The notes under the pieces are model-generated. The model was given only the letters and a program-made list of their open reading frames with translations. It ran no database searches and was not told the DNA's origin. Shown in pieces: positions 1 through 7,559 of a stretch of DNA of 12,735 nucleotides (position 1 is the stretch's first letter; each line of letters starts with the position of its first letter). The stretch is from CAZYBG01 sp964645155. GTDB taxonomy: Bacteria > Pseudomonadota > Alphaproteobacteria > Rhodobacterales > Rhodobacteraceae. Location: positions 1 through 12,735 of the forward strand of contig CAZYBG010000086.1 in assembly GCA_964645155.1 (NCBI GenBank), written 5' to 3'. A program made the position numbers and the translations under genes.

Positions 1-179
1 ACTTCATCGGGCTCGACACCTGCCTCGCGATCATGAACGTGCTGCATGACGGGCTGGCGGACACCAAGTACCGGCCCTGCCCGCTCCTGACGAAGTATGT
101 CGAGGCCGGCTGGCTCGGCCGCAAGACGCAGCGCGGCTTCTACGACTATCGCGGCGAGACGCCGGTTCCGACGCGCTGA
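1..179 (+). CDS. 3-hydroxyacyl-CoA (3-hydroxybutyryl-CoA) dehydrogenase, C-terminal end only
   Basis: The window opens inside this gene; about 58 codons remain, read in frame from base 3 to the TGA at 177-179. The visible peptide includes GLDTCLAIMNVLHDGL, LLTKYVEAGWLGRKT and RGFYDYRGETPVPTR. This is the typical end of the C-terminal helical domain of NAD-dependent 3-hydroxyacyl-CoA dehydrogenases; the G-[RW]-K-[ST]-x-R-G-F-Y-x-Y ending is a family signature. Members of this short, single-function type (HbdA/PaaH) interconvert acetoacetyl-CoA and (S)-3-hydroxybutyryl-CoA in the cytoplasm. The active-site and NAD-binding parts lie outside the window, so chain-length preference cannot be read. 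The last 34 bases overlap the end of the convergent acyltransferase gene. In related bacteria such a gene often follows etfB-etfA, but that cannot be checked here. Confidence 0.88.
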   Translation, partial: FIGLDTCLAIMNVLHDGLADTKYRPCPLLTKYVEAGWLGRKTQRGFYDYRGETPVPTR

Positions 180-1087
180 AGCCCCAGGCCCAACCGGGGT
201 TCGGGCGGCGCCTCGGCGGCGGTGCCGAGGGCGAGGGTGCGGGCGCGCAGCCATTCCAGGAAGCCGCGCGGATTGTCGGCCCAGCGGGCGAGCTCGTCGG
301 GGCCGATCGGATGGCCGATATGCGGCCGCTGCGGCCTGAACAGCGCCTTGCGGATCTCGTAGAGCAGGAGGCTCTGCCGGAGCGTCGCCGACAGCTTGTT
401 GGCGATCTGGTAGAAGCGGGTGTTCTGCCCCGAGAAGCGGATCGGCAGCACGGCTGCGCCGCTGCGCATGATCATCTTGTGGGTGAACGGGTTCCAGTCG
501 GGCTCGATCGCCGGGCCGAACCAGCTTGCGGAGGTTGCGACCTTGCCGGCCGGGAACAGGATGATGACACCGCCCGACCGCAGGTGCTCCATCGCCTCGC
601 GGCGCATCTCGAGCCCGAGCTCGCGGGCGTTGTCCTCGTGCGGGAACGGCACCGGGATCATGAACTGCGCGACTTCGGGAATACCGGTGAGCAGCGAGCG
701 GGTAAGGATCTTGAAGTCCGGCCGCACCCGGTTCACGAGCTCGGCCATGATCATCCCGTCGACCAGCCCGTGCGGGTGGTTCGCGACCACGACCAGCGGC
801 CCGTCGCGCGGGATCCGCGCGACCTCCTCGGGCGGCGTATCGAGGCGGATGCCCATGTGGCGGATGGCCTTCGGCCAGAACGGCGGGCCGAACGGCGCGC
901 CCTGCCGTTCGAAATCGCGGATCAGGCGCATCAGGGTGACCTTCGCCGTCAACCACTCGATGGTGCGGATCGTCTGCGCCTTCCACGGGTTCGGGAATGT
1001 CCCGGCGTAGGACAGCCGGCGCATGTCGTACTGCCGGTTGGCAGCGGCGCGACGCTCGTCCTCGGTGATTTCGGTGCGCTGCAGCAC
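146..1087 (-). CDS. PlsC-like lysophospholipid/glycerolipid acyltransferase, last gene of the chvI-HPr unit
   Basis: 313 residues, starting at a GTG (1085-1087); a purine-rich GGGGGAGGAA lies about 12 bases upstream. The acyltransferase core is recognisable: NHPHGLVD at residues 103-110 is the His...Asp catalytic block, in the variant with five residues between His104 and Asp110, and FPAGKVA at 178-184 is the third block (usually FPEG or FPAG). A hydrophobic stretch, PLVVVANH, precedes the catalytic block. The family moves an acyl chain from acyl-CoA or acyl-ACP to a lysolipid or similar acceptor at the inner face of the membrane; the acceptor here cannot be told. It lies 49 bases downstream of HPr on the same strand with no convincing terminator between, so it is probably co-transcribed with the signalling genes. 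Its end overlaps the convergent dehydrogenase by 34 bases. Confidence 0.8.
   Translation of the reverse strand: MLQRTEITEDERRAAANRQYDMRRLSYAGTFPNPWKAQTIRTIEWLTAKVTLMRLIRDFERQGAPFGPPFWPKAIRHMGIRLDTPPEEVARIPRDGPLVVVANHPHGLVDGMIMAELVNRVRPDFKILTRSLLTGIPEVAQFMIPVPFPHEDNARELGLEMRREAMEHLRSGGVIILFPAGKVATSASWFGPAIEPDWNPFTHKMIMRSGAAVLPIRFSGQNTRFYQIANKLSATLRQSLLLYEIRKALFRPQRPHIGHPIGPDELARWADNPRGFLEWLRARTLALGTAAEAPPEPRLGLGLQRVGTGVSPR
182..199 (+). terminator. Weak candidate stem-loop after the hydroxyacyl-CoA dehydrogenase
   Basis: Two bases after the TGA at 177-179, CCCC-A-GG can pair with CCGGGG across a CCCAA loop, giving a six-pair stem with one bulged A, followed by only two T residues. It lies inside the convergent acyltransferase reading frame, so it may be chance in GC-rich coding DNA. 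Position just after the stop is the only support. Confidence 0.25.
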
Positions 1088-1136
1088 TGCTCCGCGCTTC
1101 CTCCCCCGCCCGTCGCGGCCCGCCCCCGTGGTCCGC

Positions 1137-1433
1137 TCAGTACCCCTCGCCGAACTTGTCGGCGACCAGGGCTTCCAGCGCCTCGGCCAAGGCTTCCGCC
1201 TCGGGGCCGCTCGTCCTGACCTGAATAGTGGTTCCCTTGGAGGCTGCCAACATCAAAAGGCCCATGATGCTGTCGCCCGACACGGTCATCCCGTCGCGGA
1301 CCACCTGCGCCTCGGCGTCGAACCGCTCGACCGTCTCGACGAACTTCGCCGAGGCGCGAGCATGCAGGCCCTTCTCGTTCACGATGCGAAGCGCGCGGAT
1401 CACGGCGGCGGCGGGCAATTCACTCTCCGGCAC
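1137..1433 (-). CDS. ptsH: HPr, phosphocarrier protein of the regulatory phosphotransferase system
   Basis: 98 residues as drawn, close to the usual 85-95 for HPr. GLHARASAKF holds the phosphorylated His24 (His15 of classical HPr). SGDSIMGLL holds Ser55, exactly 31 residues later, which matches Ser46, the target of HPr kinase. Both phosphorylation sites are therefore intact. HPr takes phosphate from enzyme I and passes it to EIIA in the cytoplasm. The drawn start is a GTG inside the end of the EIIA gene (14-base overlap) and has no clear ribosome site. A TTG five codons later (residue 6) sits six bases after GGAG and just past the EIIA stop, so it is a plausible true start. The neighbouring EIIA and HprK genes support a regulatory rather than sugar-transport role. 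Confidence 0.93.
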   Translation of the reverse strand: MPESELPAAAVIRALRIVNEKGLHARASAKFVETVERFDAEAQVVRDGMTVSGDSIMGLLMLAASKGTTIQVRTSGPEAEALAEALEALVADKFGEGY

Positions 1434-1863
1434 GCTGTTCGGCGCGGACGCTCGCGTCGAAGCTGTCGATGTACTTCCGCCCCGCCGCCAGGGCGGCCGA
1501 GACCGCCTCGGCCACCGGCAAGTCGCGCGACTTGGCGAGCTTGATCAGCATCGGCAGGTTCGCGCCATAGAGGATGCGGCGGTCGGTCGGGCTGCAGGCG
1601 AGGAGCGAGAGGTTCGAGGGCGAGCCGCCGAACATGTCGGTCACCACCACGACGCCGGCGCCGGCATCGACCGCATCGGCGGCCTCGCAGATCTCGCGTT
1701 CCTTGGAGCGCCGGTCGTGGTCGGGCTCGATCGAGATCGCACGCAGCCCGTCCTGGTGGCCGATCACGTGTTCCACGGCGGCGAGGTATTCGCGCGCAAG
1801 TCCGCCATGCGCCACGATGACGATGCCGATCAACGACCGCTTTTCCCCTTCGCGGCGCCCCAT
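1420..1863 (-). CDS. PTS EIIA component, mannose family (regulatory)
   Basis: 147 residues. IGIVIVAHGGLA (residues 12-23) contains the phosphorylated His19 of the EIIA-Man fold, and DMFGGSPSN (76-84) is the second conserved loop (DLFGGTPSN in sugar EIIA-Man). The protein would take phosphate from HPr. No EIIB, EIIC or EIID gene is present here, so it probably ends the phosphate chain as a sensor or regulator, as proposed for the stand-alone EIIA proteins of alphaproteobacteria. The ATG shares one base with the rapZ stop (TGATG), implying translational coupling. Relatives usually begin close to the first beta strand, so a TTG at residue 11, behind a purine-rich stretch, is an alternative start. 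The 3' end overlaps the drawn HPr start by 14 bases. Confidence 0.9.
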   Translation of the reverse strand: MGRREGEKRSLIGIVIVAHGGLAREYLAAVEHVIGHQDGLRAISIEPDHDRRSKEREICEAADAVDAGAGVVVVTDMFGGSPSNLSLLACSPTDRRILYGANLPMLIKLAKSRDLPVAEAVSAALAAGRKYIDSFDASVRAEQRAGE

Positions 1864-2759
1864 CAGGTGCCCCGCCTTTCCAGTTCCCGGTGCCTCTTAG
1901 ACACCTGCCAACCGGCCTTCGCAAGCCTGTCGGCCAGTTCTTCCGCCACGACAACCGAGCGGTGATGACCGCCGGTGCAGCCGAACCCGATCGACAGGTG
2001 CGACTTGCCCTCGTCGACATAGGCCGGCAGCAGGAACTCGGCCAGCCGGGCGACCTGGTCGAAGAACGGGGCATAGCGCGGGTCGGCGCGGACATGGGCG
2101 GCGACCTCGGGGGCGCGGCCGTCATGGCTGCGCAGCCGCGGCTCCCAGTAGGGGTTTCTCAGGAACCGGCAATCGAGGATCATGTCGATGCCGCGTGGCA
2201 CCCCCCGCTTGTACGAGAAGCTCTGCACCGACACCGCCAGCCGGTGCTCCTCGCCCTCGTCGAACCACTGGGCGATCTCGGCGCGCAGCTCGTGCGGGGT
2301 GAGTTCGGACGTGTCGATCAGCACGTCGGCCCGGGCGCGGATCGGGACCAGGAGGTCGATCTCACGGTCGATCCCGGCGGCGGGGTTCTCGGCCGCGGCG
2401 AGCGGATGGCGCCGCCGGGTCTCCGAGAAGCGCTTGACGAGCACGTCGGGCCGGCAGTCGAGGTAGAGGACCTGGGTCTCGCTTTCGGGGTCGGTGCCGA
2501 GGCGGTCGACGAGCTCGATCAGCGCCGCGACGCTGAAGTCGCGGTTCCGGACATCGAGCCCGAGCGCCAGCGGCCGGCCATGCGGCGGCCCGTCGAGCAG
2601 CCGCGGCAGGAGCGTCAGCGGCAGATTGTCGATCGCCTCGAAGCCGAGATCCTCGAGCGCGCGGATCGCCGTCGACCGGCCGGCACCGGACGGCCCGGTG
2701 ACGAGGATGAGGCGCTGGGTGGCGGCCGGCGGCGGCTGGAGGTCTGTTGCGGTCATCAT
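1863..2759 (-). CDS. rapZ: RapZ / YvcJ-family nucleotide-binding RNase adapter protein
   Basis: 298 residues, a normal length for the family. The N-terminal half has a P-loop, GPSGAGRST at 22-30, followed by IRALEDLGFEAIDNLPL, a hallmark of RapZ/YvcJ proteins. The C-terminal half has SFSYKRGVPRG, LDCRFLRNPYW and GCTGGHHRSV, all highly conserved. In Escherichia coli RapZ binds small RNAs and directs RNase E to GlmZ, controlling GlmS; in alphaproteobacteria the target is not established. The Walker A lysine is replaced by Arg28 (codon CGG), which may weaken ATP or GTP binding. The C-terminus ends in a basic run (KRHRELERR). The ATG overlaps the hprK stop by four bases (ATGA), with GGCGGG eight bases upstream; a second ATG follows at once. 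It lies between hprK and EIIA, as in related genomes. Confidence 0.93.
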   Translation of the reverse strand: MMTATDLQPPPAATQRLILVTGPSGAGRSTAIRALEDLGFEAIDNLPLTLLPRLLDGPPHGRPLALGLDVRNRDFSVAALIELVDRLGTDPESETQVLYLDCRPDVLVKRFSETRRRHPLAAAENPAAGIDREIDLLVPIRARADVLIDTSELTPHELRAEIAQWFDEGEEHRLAVSVQSFSYKRGVPRGIDMILDCRFLRNPYWEPRLRSHDGRAPEVAAHVRADPRYAPFFDQVARLAEFLLPAYVDEGKSHLSIGFGCTGGHHRSVVVAEELADRLAKAGWQVSKRHRELERRGT

Positions 2760-3184
2760 CCGATCATCCCGCCTTTCAGATATTGCATCAGAGCGGCGGG
2801 AAAATGGCGCGTCTCCACCTTGTGAAAGAGCGGGACGGCGCAGCCGAGGAGGTCGAGCGTCCGCGCGGGCGGCATCCGGGCCGTCTCGGCCAGCGCCATG
2901 TCGACCGCGGCGGCGACCGGCGCCGGCGGCGCGGGCTCGGCCGTCAGGATGCCGAGGCCGCGCGCCTCGATCCGGCCGCGGAGGGCCGCCGGCGCGGAGG
3001 CGACGGGGTGTCCGTCGCGCAGCGTGACGATCGTCCGGTCGTCGGCGACGAGACGGGCGCCGAGCGCCAAGAGGTCGAGCGCGAGCGTCGACTTGCCCGA
3101 TCCGGACGGCCCGAGGATGAGGAGCGCGCGGCCGCCCAGCGCGACCGCGGAGGCATGGAGCACGAGCGGTGCGGCCGGCGGCAC
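2756..3184 (-). CDS. hprK: HPr kinase/phosphorylase, short alphaproteobacterial form
   Basis: 142 residues, about half the length of the Firmicutes enzyme (roughly 310). Only the catalytic domain is present: the Walker A loop GPSGSGKST at 25-33, the acidic pair in LVADD at 48-49, and the HprK signature LRGRIEARGLGIL at 68-80. The missing N-terminal domain is normal for alphaproteobacteria, so this is not a broken gene. The enzyme phosphorylates and dephosphorylates HPr on the regulatory serine (Ser55 of the HPr in this unit). It begins at GTG (3182-3184), seven bases after the chvG stop, without a clear ribosome site, so it probably depends on translation reaching it from chvG. Its end overlaps rapZ by four bases. 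A GTG at residue 8 is a less likely start. Confidence 0.9.
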   Translation of the reverse strand: MPPAAPLVLHASAVALGGRALLILGPSGSGKSTLALDLLALGARLVADDRTIVTLRDGHPVASAPAALRGRIEARGLGILTAEPAPPAPVAAAVDMALAETARMPPARTLDLLGCAVPLFHKVETRHFPAALMQYLKGGMIG

Positions 3185-3191
3185 GGCCGGG

Positions 3192-4883
3192 TCAGACCGG
3201 CAGGCCGACCACGAAGCGCGCGCCGAGCGGCTCGGACATCAGGTCGGCGTCGGTCGGCCGGATGTTCTCGGCCCAGATCACCCCGCCATGCGCCTCGACG
3301 ATCTGCTTCGAGATCGCGAGACCGAGGCCCGAATGGTTGCCGAACTGGCCGGCCGGGCGCTCGGAATAGAAGCGGTTGAAGATCTTCTGCAGCGCGCCCT
3401 CGGGTATCCCCGGGCCGGTATCCTCGACGACCACCAGCACGCGATTCTCGCGCTTGCGGGCCCAGACGCGCACGGCATCGCCATCCTCGCAAAACGACAC
3501 GGCGTTCGAGATCAGGTTGACAAAGACCTGCGCCAGACGCGGCTCCAGCCCGGTGACCATGATCGGCTTGGCCGGCACGTCGGTGATGAACTCGACGCCG
3601 CGCCCGGCGGCCTCGGCGCGGAAGTGCTCCGCGAGGTTCCCGAGCATCTTGAGAAGGTCAAACGGCTCTTCCTCTTCCTTGACGAGCTCGCTGTCGAGCC
3701 GCGAGGCGTTCGAGATGTCGGAGATCAGCCGGTCGAGGCGGCGGACGTCGTGCTCGATCACCGAGAGGAGCTTCTCGCGCTGGTCGTCGCGCTTGGCGAG
3801 CCGCATCGTGCCGACGGCCGAGCGCAGCGAGGCGAGCGGGTTCTTGATCTCGTGCGCCACGTCGGCCGCGAACTGCTCGTTCGCCTCGATCCGGTCGTAG
3901 AGGGCGGCGACCATGCCGCGCATGGCGCCCGAGAGCCGCCCGATCTCGTCGGGCCGGGCGGTGAGGTCGGGAATGCGCACGCGGCTCGGGCTCATCTTCC
4001 GGGCATGGCGGTCGCGGCCGAGCTCGGCCGCGGTCGCGAGGTCGGACAGCGGGTTGGCGATCGTCGAGGCGAGCACCAGGGACAGGATGATGGAGATGAC
4101 CATCGCGGTGAAGAACATCTGCAGCACCTGCTCGCGCTCGCCGCGGACGAGGGCGTCGATCTCGCCCGAGAGGCTGGTCAGCGCGACCACCGCCGCGACC
4201 TCGCTGCCGCGGTAGACCGGGGTGGCCACGGAGAAGACGAGGCGGCCGGCGACATCGGTGCTGGTGCGCGACCGCGTCGCGCCGGCGGTGGCCGCGGGCA
4301 GCACCTCGCGGGCGAACTCGACGTCGTTCACCTGCGGCGGCGGCTCGCTGGCGCCGGTCACGCGGGTCAGCGCCTCCCAGATCGAGCTGAGGAAGTCGGT
4401 GATGACCATCCGGTCGCCGTCATTCGCCATCAGCCCCACCGGAACCGGGCGGACGCGCCGTTCGGCGCCGACGGTCGTGGCGAGAAGATTCCCGGCCATA
4501 TCGAAGACATAGACATCCGCCCCGTCGCGGATGTCGAGACCCTCGAGCAGGACGCCGACTTCCGGCGGCCCGAGGGTGCCGGCCTGCGTCAGAGCCACCT
4601 CGAAGAGGTCGGCCACAAGCTCGGCCTCGGCGACGATGCCGGCCTCGCGCTGCGAGACGAGGCTGTCGCGGAACGGATTGAGGTAGAGGACACCGCCGAC
4701 CAGCACCAGCAGCGCCATGACGTTGAACGTCATGATCTTCCGCGCGAGCGGCGAGTTGTTCAGCAGCACGAAGCGGCGCCGGCGGCGCCGGCTGGACAGT
4801 TCGGAATCGAGCTCGCTTGCGGGCGCGACCCAGTCCTCGCCCAGCACCACCTCCGGGCCGGGGTTTGTCCTGGTGTCGCGCAA
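3192..4883 (-). CDS. chvG: ChvG-type membrane sensor histidine kinase (ExoS homologue)
   Basis: 563 residues from a TTG at 4881-4883. I chose it because GGGAGG lies nine bases upstream and it falls just after the chvI stop (4907). The frame is open further upstream, but only as a shadow of chvI. Layout: basic cytoplasmic N-terminus (RRRRRRF, 32-38), first membrane helix about 52-68, a periplasmic sensor domain of about 180 residues, second membrane helix about 253-273, HAMP linker, then the H-box FAADVAHEIKNPLASLR with phosphorylated His344. The ATPase domain has NLISN (456-460), EDTGPGIP (487-494), IFNRFYSE (501-508) and GLGLAI (519-524). The family senses acid or envelope conditions in rhizobia and Agrobacterium. 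The signal is unknown here, and no ExoR-like inhibitor gene is visible. It would phosphorylate ChvI, encoded immediately upstream. Confidence 0.93.
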   Translation of the reverse strand: MRDTRTNPGPEVVLGEDWVAPASELDSELSSRRRRRRFVLLNNSPLARKIMTFNVMALLVLVGGVLYLNPFRDSLVSQREAGIVAEAELVADLFEVALTQAGTLGPPEVGVLLEGLDIRDGADVYVFDMAGNLLATTVGAERRVRPVPVGLMANDGDRMVITDFLSSIWEALTRVTGASEPPPQVNDVEFAREVLPAATAGATRSRTSTDVAGRLVFSVATPVYRGSEVAAVVALTSLSGEIDALVRGEREQVLQMFFTAMVISIILSLVLASTIANPLSDLATAAELGRDRHARKMSPSRVRIPDLTARPDEIGRLSGAMRGMVAALYDRIEANEQFAADVAHEIKNPLASLRSAVGTMRLAKRDDQREKLLSVIEHDVRRLDRLISDISNASRLDSELVKEEEEPFDLLKMLGNLAEHFRAEAAGRGVEFITDVPAKPIMVTGLEPRLAQVFVNLISNAVSFCEDGDAVRVWARKRENRVLVVVEDTGPGIPEGALQKIFNRFYSERPAGQFGNHSGLGLAISKQIVEAHGGVIWAENIRPTDADLMSEPLGARFVVGLPV

Positions 4884-4906
4884 CAGCCTGGCCCTCCCGC
4901 GAGAGA

Positions 4907-5608
4907 CTACTCTTCGTTGTAGCGGTAGCCGATGCCGTAGAGCGTTTCGATCGCCGAGAAGTTGCTGTCGACTGTTCGCATCTTCTTGCGCAGCCGCTTG
5001 ATGTGGCTGTCGATGGTGCGGTCGTCGACATAGACCTGATCGTCGTAGGCCACGTCCATCAATTGGTCGCGGCTCTTGACGAAGCCTGGCCGCTGGGCCA
5101 GCGCCTGCAGCAGCAGGAACTCGGTCACCGTCAGCGCCACGTCCTCGCCCTTCCACTTCACCGAATGGCGCAGCGGGTCCATGGTGAGCTGGCCGCGCAC
5201 CATCACCTTGGTCTCCTCGGTCACCGGCACGTCCTCGCCGGCCAGCACGTCCTGGCGGCGCAGCAGCGCGCGGATCCGCTCGACCAGGAGGCGCTGCGAG
5301 AAGGGTTTCTTGACGTAGTCGTCGGCCCCCATCCTGAGGCCCAGCACCTCGTCGATCTCGTCGTCCTTCGAGGTAAGGAAGATCACCGGCATCGAGGTCT
5401 TCTGGCGGAGGCGCTGGAGCAGGTCCATCCCGTCCATCCGCGGCATCTTGATGTCGAGCACCGCCATGTCGGGCAGCCGCTTGTTGAACGCCTCGAGCGC
5501 GGCCTGCCCGTCGTTGTAGGTCTCCACCTCGAAGCCCTCGGCCTCGAGCGTCATGGAGACCGAGGTGAGGATGTTCCGGTCGTCGTCAACAAGCGCGATG
5601 CGCGACAT
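4907..5608 (-). CDS. chvI: ChvI-type OmpR-family response regulator
   Basis: 233 residues, the standard length. The receiver domain has acidic residues DDD at 8-10, phosphorylated Asp52 (VLDIKMPRMDG), Thr79 and Lys101 (VKKPF). The C-terminal winged helix of the OmpR/PhoB type includes RSRDQLMDVAYDD-like and SHIKRLRKK segments that read as the recognition region. The ATG (5606-5608) has a good ribosome site, GGAGG six bases upstream. It is the first gene of the minus-strand unit and is followed after 23 bases by chvG. In Agrobacterium tumefaciens the ChvG-ChvI pair activates the neighbouring pckA at acid pH. The same arrangement here, with pckA divergent across 330 bases, makes pckA a natural candidate target, but that is inference. 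Confidence 0.95.
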   Translation of the reverse strand: MSRIALVDDDRNILTSVSMTLEAEGFEVETYNDGQAALEAFNKRLPDMAVLDIKMPRMDGMDLLQRLRQKTSMPVIFLTSKDDEIDEVLGLRMGADDYVKKPFSQRLLVERIRALLRRQDVLAGEDVPVTEETKVMVRGQLTMDPLRHSVKWKGEDVALTVTEFLLLQALAQRPGFVKSRDQLMDVAYDDQVYVDDRTIDSHIKRLRKKMRTVDSNFSAIETLYGIGYRYNEE

Positions 5609-5623
5609 GTGCCGCCTCCATCC
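5603..5623 (-). promoter_or_regulatory. Ribosome binding site and start of chvI
   Basis: Read on the minus strand, GGAGG is followed by CGGCAC and then ATG. The six-base spacing fixes the chvI start. It is the strongest ribosome site of the minus-strand unit; several genes downstream have weak or no sites and rely on overlap. Confidence 0.7.
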
Positions 5624-5652
5624 TTGATCATCAACCGCACAGCATGGCGGCC

Positions 5653-5681
5653 ATAGTCCTGCGTCCGGCAGGTTTTATCAA
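5653..5681 (-). promoter_or_regulatory. Candidate sigma-70-type promoter for chvI and the genes behind it
   Basis: On the minus strand TTGATA (five of six matches to TTGACA, at 5676-5681) is followed after exactly 17 bases by GACTAT (three of six matches to TATAAT, at 5653-5658). It lies about 45 bases upstream of the chvI ATG. The -35 is good and the -10 poor, so other elements may help. Confidence 0.4.
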
Positions 5682-5770
5682 CAACCTTCTGCGAATCGGT
5701 CTGCGTGGCCATGTCGCGGGCGGATGAATTTTGCCGCACATGGCAGCCGCGCCTCACTTTGCGCCCGCAT

Positions 5771-5803
5771 TGGTTGCGCTAACCTTCGGGTGGTTGCGCT
5801 AAC
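5771..5803. repeat. Tandem 13-base direct repeat with 20-base period upstream of pckA
   Basis: TGGTTGCGCTAAC occurs at 5771-5783 and again at 5791-5803, identical in both copies and starting exactly 20 bases apart, about two helical turns; four of the seven bases between differ from the bases after copy two. Each copy has weak dyad symmetry (GGTT...AAC; GCTAAC against an imperfect GTTAGC). Spacing on one face of the helix suggests a protein bound twice. Candidates are a LacI-family regulator of central carbon (CceR/PckR type, which control pckA in Rhodobacter and Sinorhizobium) or ChvI, whose family binds direct repeats. The sequence does not decide between them. Confidence 0.75.
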
Positions 5804-5853
5804 TGACGGATGCGCCACTATTTTCCGGCGGCCGTGCCATGATATAGCGGACG

Positions 5854-5919
5854 GGCTGCCCCGTGCCGGGGCCGCCGGCGCGGTCTGCGCGCCGCCGCCC
5901 TCACGCGGCCTGCGGCCGC
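5854..5919 (+). promoter_or_regulatory. Three consecutive stem-loops in the pckA leader
   Basis: First: GGCTGCCCCG / CGGGGCCGCC, ten positions with one mismatch, loop TGC (5854-5876). Second, starting at the next base: GGCGCG / CGCGCC, loop GTCTG (5877-5893). Third: GCGGCC / GGCCGC, loop TGC (5905-5919). The ribosome site GGGAG follows at about 5926. If transcription starts near 5852, these make up nearly the whole leader. Very high local GC makes short stems common, so function is unproven. Confidence 0.45.
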
Positions 5920-5938
5920 CGCCACGGGAGTTCCTCGG

Positions 5939-7537
<1,599 letters not shown>

Positions 7538-7559
7538 GTGGCACGGGCGCCGCTTCGGT

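Larger units (their letters stand above)
5609..5938. promoter_or_regulatory. Divergent control region between chvI and pckA
   Basis: 330 bases without a supported gene. On the chvI side lies a TTGATA-N17-GACTAT promoter candidate. In the middle is a tandem repeat of TGGTTGCGCTAAC with a 20-base period (5771-5803). On the pckA side are two possible -10 boxes, TATTTT at 5819-5824 and GATATA at 5841-5846, neither with a good -35 at normal spacing, which would fit a promoter needing an activator. From about 5853 to the pckA ribosome site the sequence is extremely GC-rich and forms stem-loops. Short open frames here have no ribosome site or recognisable product. Confidence 0.6.

Noticed and set aside
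311..1219. 302-residue plus-strand frame opposite the acyltransferase
   Set aside because: Its composition is that of a reverse-strand shadow, and the acyltransferase motifs on the minus strand are clear.
2756..3184. Apparent truncation of hprK
   Set aside because: The catalytic core is complete and this short form is normal in alphaproteobacteria. No remnant of an N-terminal domain is seen upstream, where chvG ends seven bases away.
2898..4922. 674-residue plus-strand frame opposite hprK and chvG
   Set aside because: It is an antisense shadow, dominated by Arg, Asp, His and Gly, with no motif or ribosome site; hprK and chvG motifs on the other strand are complete.
3192..5156. Longer version of the ChvG frame starting inside chvI (654 residues)
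   Set aside because: The first 91 residues are an Arg/Gly-rich shadow of chvI on the same strand. A TTG with a good ribosome site at 4881-4883, after the chvI stop, gives the normal family length and N-terminus.
5551..5757. 68-residue minus-strand frame in the chvI-pckA gap
   Set aside because: It overlaps the chvI start in another frame and lacks a ribosome site. Its content (Thr/Ser/Arg-rich) shows no domain, so the gap is better read as control DNA.
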